Shown here: piece by piece, positions 11,200 to 21,874 of the stretch
Numbering within the stretch: the first letter of the stretch is position 1
Layout of the letters: each line of letters starts with the position of its first letter
NCBI GenBank assembly: GCA_000733355.1
Contig: JNVV01000015.1
Coordinates: forward strand, 145,645-209,644
Reading direction: 5' to 3'
DNA: 64,000 nucleotides
Origin: Falciphora oryzae
Taxonomy: Eukaryota > Ascomycota > Sordariomycetes > Magnaporthales > Magnaporthaceae
Translations under genes and position numbers: made by a program
The notes under the pieces: model-generated
The model's input: the letters and a program-made list of their open reading frames with translations, nothing else
Database searches by the model: none
What the model was told of the DNA's origin: nothing

Positions 11200-13899
11200 T
11201 CAATACGGCAGCTCGTCGTAGTTTATACGCCCGGGGTCCATCTTGACCTTGTTCCGCATCCGATGATCACCCTGCTGTTTTTCACACCAAAACATCAACA
11301 TCAGAACACTCACAAACTTCTTTCTCCACGTAGCCTCACCAAGCTCAAAAGGGATAGTAGTGTTGACCAACCTCAGCCTTCCGCTTGCCCAGCACAGGCT
11401 CGGGCGTGCCGCGCATGTGCCTGCCGCCGCCGCCGGCATCGCCGCCCGTGACCTCGCTGTGGCACGACGCGTGGAACACCCGGTCCGCCCCGACGCGCGT
11501 CGCGTCCGTCCAGACCCAGTCCTGCGCCTCCTCGAGCCACTGCATCTGGAACTTCTCCTGGCAGATGGGGCAGACCGTGTTGGTGGACCCGGCGTCGGGC
11601 ACCCGGATCCAGCGCGCGCCGCCCTTCTTGGCGCCGGCGGCCTTGCCGTCGCCGCCCGCCGCGCCGTCGTCTCCCGCCTCGTTGGCCGCGCCCGAGGAAG
11701 ACGCGCCGGCACCGCCGGCCACGCCGCTGTCGACGTGGTCCGTGTCGATGGCCTCGCGCGACGACACCCAGTCCTTCTGGTCGACGTAGAAGCTGCGGTG
11801 CTGGCCCTTCTTCTCGGCCTCGGCCAGGCGCTGGTGCACCCGGAAGTGCCAGTCCATGTGCGCCGTCTTCATGGCCTTGCCCTTTTGGTCGTTCCTGAAC
11901 CGTCGTCCGCACTGCGTGCACGGCTTGCCGAGGTCCTCGTGCAGTGTTGCGATGAGGTATAGACGTGGCCTTTTGTTGGCGGAGACAAGTATCGGAACGG
12001 TTAGCTGTGTATCCATGATACGTAGAGGAAGGAATGTATCGGGCACGAAACAAGGAGAGAGACACGTACCGTTTCAATGACTGAGTGTTCAAAGAAATGT
12101 CTCCCAGGGGCTCACTGATCCCAGGCCCCATGGGCGAAATGACGCCGGGCAAGCTCATTCCGAGCGAAACGGGAGTCGGCGCGATCACAGGAACGGTCGA
12201 GGCCGCGCCGACAACACCCGCTGGTGCAGCCGGCGTTGGAGCAGGCGGGAGCAGGCCCGAGGAGCGCAGCATGGCCATCAGGGCCATTGGATCTGCCACG
12301 GCGGGAGGAGCTGGTGCCGGTGCTGTCGCTGCGGCGGCTGGTGGCGGCGATCGGAGAACAGCAGCCAGGCTTGCCGGGAGCGCGGCTGCGGCAGCAGGCT
12401 GTGGCGGCGGCGGTGCTGGTGCCGCCCCCTGCTGCGGCGTTGCCGACTGGCGGCCGGCAGCCAGCAGCGCAGCCAGCGCGCCCTTGCCCAGCAGCGCATC
12501 CACCGAGAGCGGGACGGCCGGGGGCGCCGACGCCGGGGGTGCTACTGGGGCGGCGACCACCGGGGGCGTGTGCGTGCTGTAGCGGGCGTAGTCTGGTGAT
12601 GCTGCTGCCGGCGGTTGTGCCAGGGCGGCGGCATTAGGGCCAGCCCTGGTCTTTACGGACAGTTCATCAACCTGGTTCTTGACAAGCACTAGCTGATCCC
12701 TCGGCAGGCTCCCCTGCTGCAGTATTACTTGCAGGTCCAACAGCGCTTTGAGTTTTGTCTGCAACACAGCGTCATACGGGTTCCTCGCAATCTCCGTCCT
12801 CGTTGCGGCCACCAGCTGCGTGATATCATTGTTCAAGGCATCTATGCTTATGCCGTCCTGCGCCGGCGGCCCATATGGAAGCGCTGCCGGTGCGGACGGT
12901 GGTGGCTGGTGGGACAGAATTGGCATTCCCTGCATTTACGGAGAAAGCGAGCAGGCGGACATTCACTGGTTAGCTTGTTATCAATCTCGGATGTGGGACA
13001 CGGACCCAGCCGGGAGGCACAAGAAGGACGAAGCGGGAGAAACGGGGAGAGCAAAGGTCCGGGGGAGTCCTACCTGAGGATTGTGGTGTGGAGGATAGCC
13101 CTGCTGCACTGGGGTTTCTGATGGCCTGCCATTTGGCCCACTGGGGGGAGGATAGGCGTGGCCGTAAGGATTCCGAGGCCCGCCAGGAGGCGTCGGGGTC
13201 TCGCGATATGGTCCGTTTGGCGGCCTGCCTCGGCCGCCGGCGAGGAGCTGCTGCTGGCTGCGCATCTGCTCCTGCTGGGCCTGCAGGGCCGACGTCCTCG
13301 CTTTTATGAGCGCGTTCTCGATCGGGCGGACCGTGTCGGGCGGGAACACGGGCCTTGTGTCCAGCGAGCCGGGCACGGGCTCCTTCCACGTCTTGAGCAT
13401 CTCGTCCATCTTGCGCCGCGTGCCATTGTCAACCGATGCGTAGGCCTCCATGAAGGTCTGATAGAGCTTCCGGCCGAAGAAGAGTGTGTAGGGCGTTCCG
13501 ACATTCTTCACGATCGAGTCCAGGAGATACAGGGCTGGCAGTTTCCTCGGGGCGACCACCTAGATGAAGGACATGGTCAGCAGGAGAGTTCCTCAAGGGG
13601 GCAACCGAAAACTAAAGCGCCTCAGGTCTGGCCTAGCAAAAGATGTGCCGCCGCGTGCGCCTACGGGCTGAATGCCCAGCACACTAGCTATACAGACAGT
13701 CAGGGAGGTTTAAAGCGGGAAAAGAACCTACTTGCTTAATGTGGTCTATCAGAACCTCGGCGATGGCGTGTGCCGCCTCTGTGTTTTCGCGCGCTATCAG
13801 GGTCAGGTTGCTGATCTCAACCCGCGAGTTCATGGTCAGTCCATCCAGGGCATCGCGGTAGTCCTCGGCCACGGCGGCCGCATGATCCTCCTGAGACAT
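11200..13899 (-). CDS. PCF11: Pcf11-like mRNA cleavage and polyadenylation factor (CF IA)
   Basis: Five exons on the minus strand: 13899-13732, 13559-13074, 12929-12070, 11969-11372 and 11274-11200. They give 728 residues in one frame. Residues 1 to about 140 form a CID domain, with the diagnostic LPALYLLDSIVKNVGTPYT; in the family it binds the phosphorylated C-terminal domain of RNA polymerase II. A Pro/Gln/Ala-rich middle follows. Two zinc-binding modules lie near the end: C522-x2-C525 with HxxxHxxxH following, and C638-x2-C641 with a later FHASCH. Between them FYVDQKDWV fits the Clp1-binding segment known from yeast Pcf11. The protein acts in the nucleus in 3'-end cleavage and transcription termination. 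The last intron uses a weaker GTTGGT donor. It lies divergent from no close gene and has no evident cluster partners. Confidence 0.93.
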
Positions 13900-15179
13900 G
13901 GCGGCGGCGAGCTGGAGAAGGACTAGGAGAACAGAAGACGGTTGCAGCTGTGGCTTGTAGTCGTAGCACGCAGGGTAGGGAGTTGCCTGGGTAGGCAGGC
14001 TCCTGGCGGAGATGTTCTCTGAGGATGTCGCTTCCCGTTTTCCCTCCGCCGTTGCCGTCCTCAAAAGTGATCAAGATGTCGGATGGGGATGAGATTATGA
14101 GGAATCAATGGGCAAATCAGAGGCTGTTTGCGCAGACGGGCGTCCGCGGCTTGACGCGCCAGACAAAACGAAAAGGAAAAAAAAAAAAGTGCAGCAGCAG
14201 AAGTAGCAGCGCAGCGGCAGGATGTTCTATCAATATCCAACTGCTAAAAGCCCCTTCCCTTCTCACTCCTTTTCCACGCTCGCGTATTTTCTCTTATTCT
14301 TTCTTTGCGCTCTCTTTCTTGCGCGATCGCTTTTTGCAGACGTTTTGTCTCGCCTTCTCCTTTGTCCCGCCTTGGTGCAGTTTATCCCTCCTCTGGAAAC
14401 CGCTTCTTGTTGACGGCGTGGGCAAAAGAGGCCCAGAACGATAGGGCGCACCACTCTGCCGTCAAGCCGGGATCAAACAAAGGACGCCAGCAGTCCCAGA
14501 CACAACCACGCAACGAACTGCCGGGAGTCAAGGATTCAATACCGAGCGCGCGAGGAGACGAGGAGATCGGAACAGAATCGATCAACAGGCCGTCCACGCC
14601 TTCCGCCTCTCTGGCCTTTTGGGGATGGAGCGGAGGCGGTTGAACAACCGTCGAGGCGCTGCCGGCGGGATCGATGGTCGAGAGAGAACGCGCGCGACGA
14701 GAAAAAGAAATCGGTTGTCGTCACAGACGTCGCAAGGCGGAAACTACACCTATTAGATCTCGAAGGAACGCACGAGGAGGGGAATAATGGTGCGAGCCGA
14801 TGGCTCAGGGAGCGAGACGTGTCGTTTGGGCTTGTCGATGACTGCAGTTTCAAGGGCGAGCAAAAAAAGGAAGTCGTCAGACGCGCGCGAGGTGGGTAAA
14901 AGAGTGGCTCTAGCTCCGGCTCGGAAGGCGACCCAACCGCGAACGTCTCAATTGGTGATTGATGGCTTGGCTTCGTGGCGTGGGTGGGGGCAAGAACGGT
15001 GGCTGGAGCGTCGGATCTGGCTTACATGCAGCCCCGTCAGCCACTTGTGTCACCTGATGTCTGAGAAATCCCGCAGGAACTGGATGGACAGAAAACGAAA
15101 CAGGCGTGCGTGGGTATTCGCGAAGCTGGCAAAAGAACAAGGGGCAAAAAGGAATCACACCAGATCATCTCTAGAATTG
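13900..15179. other. Upstream region of Pcf11, no gene seen
   Basis: Pyrimidine-rich and poly-purine stretches at 14170-14400 suit a promoter or leader. Short open frames on both strands have random-looking composition. An A5 run on the plus strand at about 15145-15149 (T5 on the minus strand) lies about 30 bases past the tRNA 3' end and may serve as its Pol III terminator. Confidence 0.5.
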
Positions 15180-15251
15180 CTCTCTCGCCGGGAATTGAAC
15201 CCGGGTCTCGAGCGTGACAAGCTCGCATACTGACCACTATACTACGAAAGA
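15180..15251 (-). tRNA. tRNA-Asp (GTC)
   Basis: A complete intron-free cloverleaf of 72 bases on the minus strand. The acceptor stem TCTTTCG (15251-15245) pairs with CGAGAGA (15187-15181), with one G-T pair. The D arm carries the A box TAGTATAGTGG. The anticodon stem CGAGC/GCTCG holds loop TTGTCAC, anticodon GTC. The T stem CCGGG/CCCGG holds TTCAATT, giving the B box GGTTCAATTCC. The discriminator base is G, as usual for tRNA-Asp. It delivers aspartate to GAC and GAU codons. Confidence 0.96.
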
Positions 15252-15948
15252 TGTGAAATGATTGGTTGATTCGTGAAGATTGATCCGCCCAGGCGACCTT
15301 ATGACACAAACATTCGTTCCACTTTGAATGGAAGGTGGATTTTGACATGGGATTTGATGCGAGGCGACCGTGGAGGTATTCCTCCCTCCCAGTCGCGCGC
15401 AGTCTCTACCTGTGCGACGAACGAAAGTCAATTTCAAAAGCAACACAGGGACCACCTGGTATTGTTCGGGTTTGCAGCAATATTATCCATCACGGTCACG
15501 ATGACAAGGCACAAACGTTTGCACTGTTTACTTTCAGAAGATTAATTCCATTAATGAAACAAAAAAAAACTATGTGTCTGTAAAAGACTGGTATATGTCT
15601 AGCTCGAGACGACACCTGGTAGGAAAAAAGCAGAGTCGCCTCCGCACGCAAGGAGATCCATCGGGAGAAATATGCCAATAATGAGATGAGAGAGCCCTCG
15701 GGGTATTTTTACGCAAGCTCCATCCTGACGACTAGAGACCCACGACAAAGGAGACAAAAGACGCCATTCTTGAACGCCAGAAACACCGGATACCAGAAAC
15801 GAGAGATGACAGTTCAGAGGTGGCCAACGCCAAAGGAGATGTGTAACGCCTTAGGTGTCACATGAGTCTCTCCGAGTTGACATGAGAAAAAATAGGAGAT
15901 GGAGACCTGAATTTTGGCGAGCTGCTTTGACTAGTCAACAGCGGCCGC
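15252..15948. other. Intergenic, no gene seen
   Basis: Lies between the tRNA and the 3' end of the four-helix membrane protein gene. Probably holds the latter's 3' untranslated region; AT-rich around 15530-15600. Confidence 0.5.
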
Positions 15949-17427
15949 TCAGATCCGACCGCCCGGCAGGTTGCCGTAGGGTCCCGAGGGCATGGTGGCG
16001 GTCGGGGGCAGGGGCGGGCGCTCGGAGAACTGGCTGAGGCGCGACGAGGTGCTGTACCGGGTGTAGCGGTGGCCATCGCCCGAGTCGTTGCGCTGGTGGC
16101 CGTTTAGGCCGTCGTCGAAGCCGGCGCGTCGGTAGAGAGGGTGGATGCTGGTCGCGGGCGGCTTGATGCCGATGTCCTCCTCGTTGTCGTAGGCGCTGCG
16201 GCCGCCGTCACGCGAGGCCGGGTGCACCTGGGCGTCGTAACCGTCGTTGCCGTTGCCGCCGCTCGGCTTCTTCGTAAAGACCTGCGTCCACCTCTTGGCC
16301 GTCTGCGCCCAGCCGCCCGGCTGCTGGTTGTGGGCCGAGTCCTTCTCGTGGCGCCCGCTGTAGCCGCTGATGGAGCTTCCGTGGTGCGTCGACGCCGTGT
16401 ACAAGTTCTCGTCGTTGCCCTTGGCGAGGAGGCCATTGTCGCGGACCATGCGCGCCGAGACATGGGCCTGGCGGTCCTCGAAGAGGAAGGTGGCTCCGAT
16501 GTTGGCGAAGCCGAAGATGACGCTGAGGATGCCGGCAGCCATGATGGTGCGCCAGAGCGGCTGGCCGATGCTGTCGGCGTAGTAGGCTGGCTTGGCCAGG
16601 TCGGCGAGCGTGAAGCAGCCCATGGCGATCTGGAGACCACCGAGGACGAGGAAGCCGGCATCATCACTGAAAACAGGCCACCGTTGGGCGATGAAATTCG
16701 CCGGCCATCCCAGCTCGGTCATGAAGAGGAGGACTGTCAGGGAGAAGATGAAGAGGTGCGTCGTGAAGTCGAAGAAGTGAAACTGGCCTGACAAGCCCGA
16801 TGTGACAATCATGATCCAGTGAGCGGCGGACACAAGGATCAATCCGCAGACATTGAAGAACCTTCCGATGTTGAGGAAGATCATGCCGCGTCCCTGGATG
16901 GCCTTCTTGCTGATAGCCATCTTGGATGAGTATTGGGCTTTGAAGGTGGCTTTGTGAGCAAGGCACCACTCGTCAGTGAACTTCTTTGGTAAACCCGGCC
17001 GCTGCGGCTGGTCAGTGCTCGTCTGGTTGGTCTCCGACCAAGCGGTAGCCGAGTGCGCTCGAGCGGTGTTCGGCTGGAACCACGCGATAAGCCGTCGGTG
17101 AAGGCTCTTCTTGCAGGTCTCCGGCCCTGGGGCGTCGGGAGCAGGGCGAGTCGGGCACTCCGGTATCGGGAGGTCCGGATTGATTGCTGGCTCGTCCTCA
17201 AAGTGCCCTATGGATCGCGATCGGCGGACGGGTCTCTGTGGCTTGGGTGAGACAGATCTCTCAAGACCAGGAGATGAAGATCCCTTTAGCGTCGGGGATG
17301 GAGCCGGCAGGTCACTCTCAGTGTCCTTGGCCCAGCGCTCTTTGAGTCTGGCCGCGTACTCGGCTGGGACGGGCTCGCTCCTGCACCGGGAAGGGAGCCT
17401 CTGCATTTCGATACCGTCAGACATCAT
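15949..17427 (-). CDS. Fungal four-helix membrane protein (DUF7598-like)
   Basis: Uninterrupted frame on the minus strand ending at TGA 15951-15949. From the ATG at 17427 it gives 492 residues. Residues 1 to about 165 are polar and Ser/Pro-rich. Then come four hydrophobic segments: around GMIFLNIGRFFNVCGLILV, THLFIFSLTVLLFM, AGFLVLGGLQIAMGCF and IMAAGILSVIFGFANIGATF. A polar, Gly/Ser/Tyr-rich cytosolic-type tail closes the protein. This resembles the fungal family I recall as DUF7598, whose function is unknown. The start is uncertain. A 70-base intron-like segment (17470-17401; donor GTAAGT, CTGAC branch, acceptor ATGCAG) covers both upstream ATGs. If it is spliced, the first in-frame ATG is at 16920 (MAISKKAIQGRG), giving 323 residues that start just before helix 1. 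Confidence 0.8.
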   Translation of the reverse strand: MMSDGIEMQRLPSRCRSEPVPAEYAARLKERWAKDTESDLPAPSPTLKGSSSPGLERSVSPKPQRPVRRSRSIGHFEDEPAINPDLPIPECPTRPAPDAPGPETCKKSLHRRLIAWFQPNTARAHSATAWSETNQTSTDQPQRPGLPKKFTDEWCLAHKATFKAQYSSKMAISKKAIQGRGMIFLNIGRFFNVCGLILVSAAHWIMIVTSGLSGQFHFFDFTTHLFIFSLTVLLFMTELGWPANFIAQRWPVFSDDAGFLVLGGLQIAMGCFTLADLAKPAYYADSIGQPLWRTIMAAGILSVIFGFANIGATFLFEDRQAHVSARMVRDNGLLAKGNDENLYTASTHHGSSISGYSGRHEKDSAHNQQPGGWAQTAKRWTQVFTKKPSGGNGNDGYDAQVHPASRDGGRSAYDNEEDIGIKPPATSIHPLYRRAGFDDGLNGHQRNDSGDGHRYTRYSTSSRLSQFSERPPLPPTATMPSGPYGNLPGGRI

Positions 17428-17470
17428 TGCGACTTTCCAAAGACTCGGCCGAGTCCCCAAGTAAACTTAC
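17401..17470 (-). other. Possible 5' intron overlapping start codons
   Basis: On the minus strand the donor is GTAAGT (17470-17465), there is a CTGAC branch-like site, and the acceptor ATGCAG ends at 17401. The length of 70 bases is typical for this genome. Upstream of it there is an in-frame TAA and no ATG, so it would be a leader intron. Splicing would remove the ATGATG used by the long form. Confidence 0.5.
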
Positions 17471-19824
17471 CGATTTGAGATTACGAAAAAAGGTTGTTAA
17501 ACTGCCGGCAGTAGTCTTTAGTAGTGTCACTCGGAAAGCAGATGCTTGAGAGAAGATAGGGAGCAGAAGATGTCTCCGTTGAGAGGGTGGGGAGAAAGAT
17601 CAAGACGGAAATTTATGTTGTTGTTCGTCAGTAGCGCCAGGCTCGAAAGAAAAGAAAAACCTGTCTTCAGGTTGTCTGTGAGTTGTGTGGACTGGGACAA
17701 AGGAAATGATTCGAGAGAACAAAGGGTTTGTCTTATTATTGTTGGCGGCGCTCAATGGAGCCAGAATAAGGGTAATGGAGCTGGTCACAGAAGGACGGGA
17801 AGGGGCCGCCTTATCAATGGGAGGAGGCGGTTACAACAGACAGGGCCCCATTGAGCCATGGTGCTCTTCCAAGTGTGTGCGTGGCGAGCCGCATTGAAAC
17901 ATCCCTGAATAGAAACAAAACAGCCGCGAGCCCTACCAGAAAGCATGGGTCGACCCTTTGCTTCCCCACCAAAACGTGAGGTGCCCCTGGGGGAGAACGG
18001 AGCAACGTCGATCTCTTGCTGCCCGGCTAGGCGTGTGCGTGTGTGGTGTGGCCTGTTTCGCCCAGGGCCAGAAAAACGCGCGAAGGCACTGGGAGCCAAT
18101 CGACTAGCCCGCGCGCCCTTCGCGCTTGAAGAACACTACCCGCGAGCAGACCGGGGCTTGGAGGTGAAACGACAGAGCCGGCAGCGGCGTGGTTCCAAAA
18201 ATGAAAATCCTCCCGCCAGTGACCAAGAGCCCCGTCCTGCTGGTTGGCGCCTGTGTTCCCCCGGGGGAGGGGAGGGGGGAGGGCAGGGCTTGGGAGAGGA
18301 GCACACGCGAGGCAAGCAGGTACCCGCAAAAAGCCGTAGGGTAGCAGTCGCCGTGCGCCGTCAGGCACAGAAGGTCTGGCGCCGAGACGCCTTTGACACC
18401 GGGAGCGCAGGCCGTGCCACCACGAAAAAGCAAGCCCGCATGCCGTGTGGTCGTCCAAGGACCAGTCCAGAGGACCCAAGACGCACGTCCAGCGCATAAG
18501 CAAGGGTCGGCAGTGGGCAAGCGAGCGGGTCGGGATCGCCGGCTTCGTCCAATGAATCCTTGGAGCAAGTCATTGTGCGAGGGGCAGCGTGGGGAAGGTT
18601 GAGGGCGAGGAACAATGCCATGAATTTCGAACACCGCCGTTGACGTGCGTTCGATTGGATGACGCTTTCCCAGAGCCCGTTTCAGACGACTTTAGCCCCC
18701 GCCTTTTCTCTGGGAAGCCACTGGCTCAGAAGGCCCGCGCCCCACTAAAACGCTGGGTGCCGGGCCCGTCCCGCGCTTCCAGGCGGCCTAGCTAGGGTAT
18801 CAGTACCAAATCGACCCGATGTCTCTGCTTGACTGGATGGGACGAACCGCTGCTCAAATGAAGCCGTCATAGCTGTTGCTCAGACGAAGAAGTTGTGAAG
18901 GACTGGTGATGGCTGGCATGAGTGTATGCTGTGGTTGCTGCGTGTTGATTTGACTGCCCGGTTGTCTGCTTGCTACCTCAGTATTGCAGCTGGTCAAATC
19001 TACACCCAAGGGCCCAAGCTACATGATTTTTGGTTGTGTTGATACCGGCTTTCAAAACGACTGGCGCACGCCAAATGCAAGTGGAAATTTGCCAAATCCT
19101 CCAGCCATGAGACATCGATGCGGCCGGGTAAATTGGCTGCAGCTGGATCGAGATACCTTGGAAATGTTCCGAAAAGTGAAAATTTGAGGTTGGAAATAAG
19201 TTTTTTCTTTTCTTTTTTTAATGTTATTCTCCTTTTCACATATTTCTTCTCGTTTCGTGGGCCGGTTTCTTCGATTGCCGAGTAACCAATGTGACTCGAA
19301 AGCAGCTTTACCATCAAAATAAACGTCCTAATGATAACCGCCTTGGCCTTGGACCACCAAAGTGAAGAAAACAGGCCGGCCAAGACGAAGGCTGTGCGAC
19401 TGACAAACTGCGCGCGCTTATCGAATGCGCGCGGCAGCGGCTGTACGGCTGAGCTGTAGGCCCCACTCTTGTAGGCTTTTGGCGCGCGATCGATTCCGAT
19501 TCCGTCAGCGCAGCCGCCGCGGGGCCCAGAACCGCGTGGAATCCGGCACAGCCACGATTCCCACCTGACCTGAGAGGCCGCCTCTTCTCAGCCAACCATT
19601 AAATTCGAGACGGGCCTTCTGGGGCCTCACGTTTCGCTCTCTTCCTCTCTCCTCCTCGTCCTACAGGCGCACACGATACACGCCCCAATCTTCGCAACCG
19701 CCCGACACTCGCTGCGAGCATCCGACAAGCGCCCGGTCCTTTTTTTGGGTCCTTCGTTTTGTGGCTTGTTTTTTTTTTTTTTCCTTGTTTGCTCTCCACT
19801 AAAAGATAATCAAAGACCGACATC
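17471..19824. other. Intergenic between divergent genes, no gene seen
   Basis: About 2.3 kb between the four-helix protein (-) and the SERF-like gene (+). GC-rich in the middle, T-rich leader at 19740-19800 before the small gene. Open frames here are short, overlap on all strands and show no domain. Confidence 0.5.
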
Positions 19825-20371
19825 ATGGCCAGGGGAAACCAGAGGGACAAGGCTCGGGAGAAGAACCTCAAGGAGCAGGCCAAGAAGGCACGTAAGCAAA
19901 CGGCCCCAGACTTGTGGGCGCCTCTCGTCACCGCCAACCAACTCTGGTCGCCAACTCCCCCACCGTCGGCCCGGAAGCACCTCCAGTGTCGCGTCCTTCT
20001 CCCGCAGCGGATCCACACGTCTCCGAAGCCGTGGCTCCGGCCAAAGGAAGACGACCTGGTCGCCTTTGCAAGCCACGAGACACCGCGACGACGACCCCAA
20101 ACCACAGCCATGATCACCAGAGCGTAGCATGCTAACAGTTGCCCACCCTTTGGGCTTCCCCTTGTGCAGAAGACGGCCAACAGCAAGAGCGGCAGTGAGA
20201 TGGCCCGTGACAAGGAAAAGGTCGCCGAGATGATGCGTCAGAAGCAGGCTGCTGGTGCGTTGGACACGATTCCTTGCCCTCCAATCCCATTGAACACTTT
20301 GCCTGTACGGTTGCTGACTTTTTGTTCTTCCCCTCGAAACAGCCGACGCCAAGAAGAAGGAGGCCAAGTAA
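19825..20371 (+). CDS. Small SERF/4F5-family protein
   Basis: Three small exons, 19825-19887, 20170-20254 and 20343-20371, encode 58 residues. The start MARGNQRDKAREKNLKEQ is the hallmark of the 4F5/SERF family. The rest is Lys/Ala-rich and helical (MMRQKQAAADAKKKEAK). Animal SERF proteins bind nucleic acids and promote amyloid assembly; the fungal role is not settled. The frame holds only if intron 1 uses a GC donor (AAG|GCACGT at 19888). The nearby GT at 19892 leaves the downstream exons out of frame, because the summed exon length is then 181 instead of 177. Intron 2 has donor GTGCGT and acceptor AACAG. The predicted protein is of the usual family length. Confidence 0.88.
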
Positions 20372-20861
20372 ATCACAGCCGCGTAACGGGAGGCCGAACA
20401 TCGACATCGACTCTGTGCAACACTGCCTACCGATGACCCAACCTCCTTCCGCGACCGCATTTTCCTTTTGACGATACGACGATCCGACTTGCATTGCAAG
20501 CTTGCACTTACTTTGCTTTTGATTTATCCGGGGTTTCTAGGAGTGAATGGTGGAGGGAGAGGGGGGCTTTCGGGGGAAGGGAGCGTCGCGTCCTATTTAA
20601 CTGGCTTTTTGTTATTGGTCATGCATTTTTCGTCCCCCTCCCTTCCAACGGCGCTGACGAGGAGTTGAACCCACCACTTGTTTATACCTGTGTTTCTTGA
20701 TTTTGACTTCTTTTTGCATTGCCTTGGACGTCGTAGGAGGTTAGAGCGGCAACTGCCAATTATCCGCATCCTACACATCTGGGCACGAGTACTAATCCCT
20801 CTTCAAGGAGGAGTGCATGTTGTTTCCACCGTTCACTCTGCGTCGTGCTCTAAGCGTCAAC

Positions 20862-20898
<37 letters not shown>

Positions 20899-21874
20899 GC
20901 TGGGATTCGGAAAGAGGAAATACCCTCAGGTTCTCACCACCTCATGCTCCGCTTCCCTCGCAGACGCCGCAAAATTTTATTTACCGGGCGGTGACGCGAA
21001 AGGAGAACCGGGCAACCTCTACGAAGATCAAGCCAAAAAAGAACTACCAATCGCGAGGGGTCCCGCGGCACTGTCCTCCGGGCAAGGTACCGATTTCGCA
21101 CACGTGCGCAATCGCATGCGTCACGGGCGACGACAGCAATCAACACAAATAAGGGTGCTCCCGTCCTGCCAGGGGTTCGGTGACATTGGGAACAGTCACG
21201 TGGTCCAATCGAGCCTTGCCCCGGGTGCGACGATAGGAATAGAAACAAAGACGAACCTGTAAACCTGGCGCCGCGGCGGTTATTCGCCGCCGCTGCCGAC
21301 GGGATCAAGACTGGCAGAAAATGCGGCAACAGCGGTGGGGGGCGATGTTCGCGCCCAGGTTGGTCCGCAGCTCGAGTTATGGCCAGGCCATCCGGTATGG
21401 AAATCCGGCGTCCAGTCATGGATCTCATTAAAAGCAGCACATATCGGTTTCACATCTTCATACGAAGGGAAGAACAACTGTTTAGTTGAAACCAGCCAAC
21501 GTCTCTTTTTTTTTTTTTTTTAATTTTTTTTCTTTAACACAAAGGAAGTAATTCATTTATTAAATGGCATCCAAGATACGAACCCAGTCATATGTGTTTA
21601 GGAGTTTCTCGCTCCATTACCCAAAAGAGAAGAAACAGGTTTGTGGAAGAAAGGGAAGAAAAAATTGAAAAGAAAGGAAGTGAAGAAAACGTCTAGCCAA
21701 AAGGGTATTGTTGGTTCTCTTGGGAGCCCCAAGGGAAGAAAAAAAGGCGGTATGGTATGATGGTGAGTCTAGTACAACATTTGAGATAAAAAGGTATAAA
21801 CTCGCCCTCCGGACCCCGTGCCATAAATGTGGTCATTCATCAATACAAAAGGAGTTGTAAAGTCGTTGTTTGTC
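20372..21874. other. Intergenic between convergent genes, no gene seen
   Basis: Contains the 3' flanks of the SERF-like gene and of the cupredoxin gene, an A30 tract at 20865-20894 and a T-rich tract around 21508-21532. No coding region is supported. Confidence 0.5.
20865..20894. repeat. A30 homopolymer
   Basis: Uninterrupted run of 30 A on the plus strand in intergenic DNA. Confidence 0.95.
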
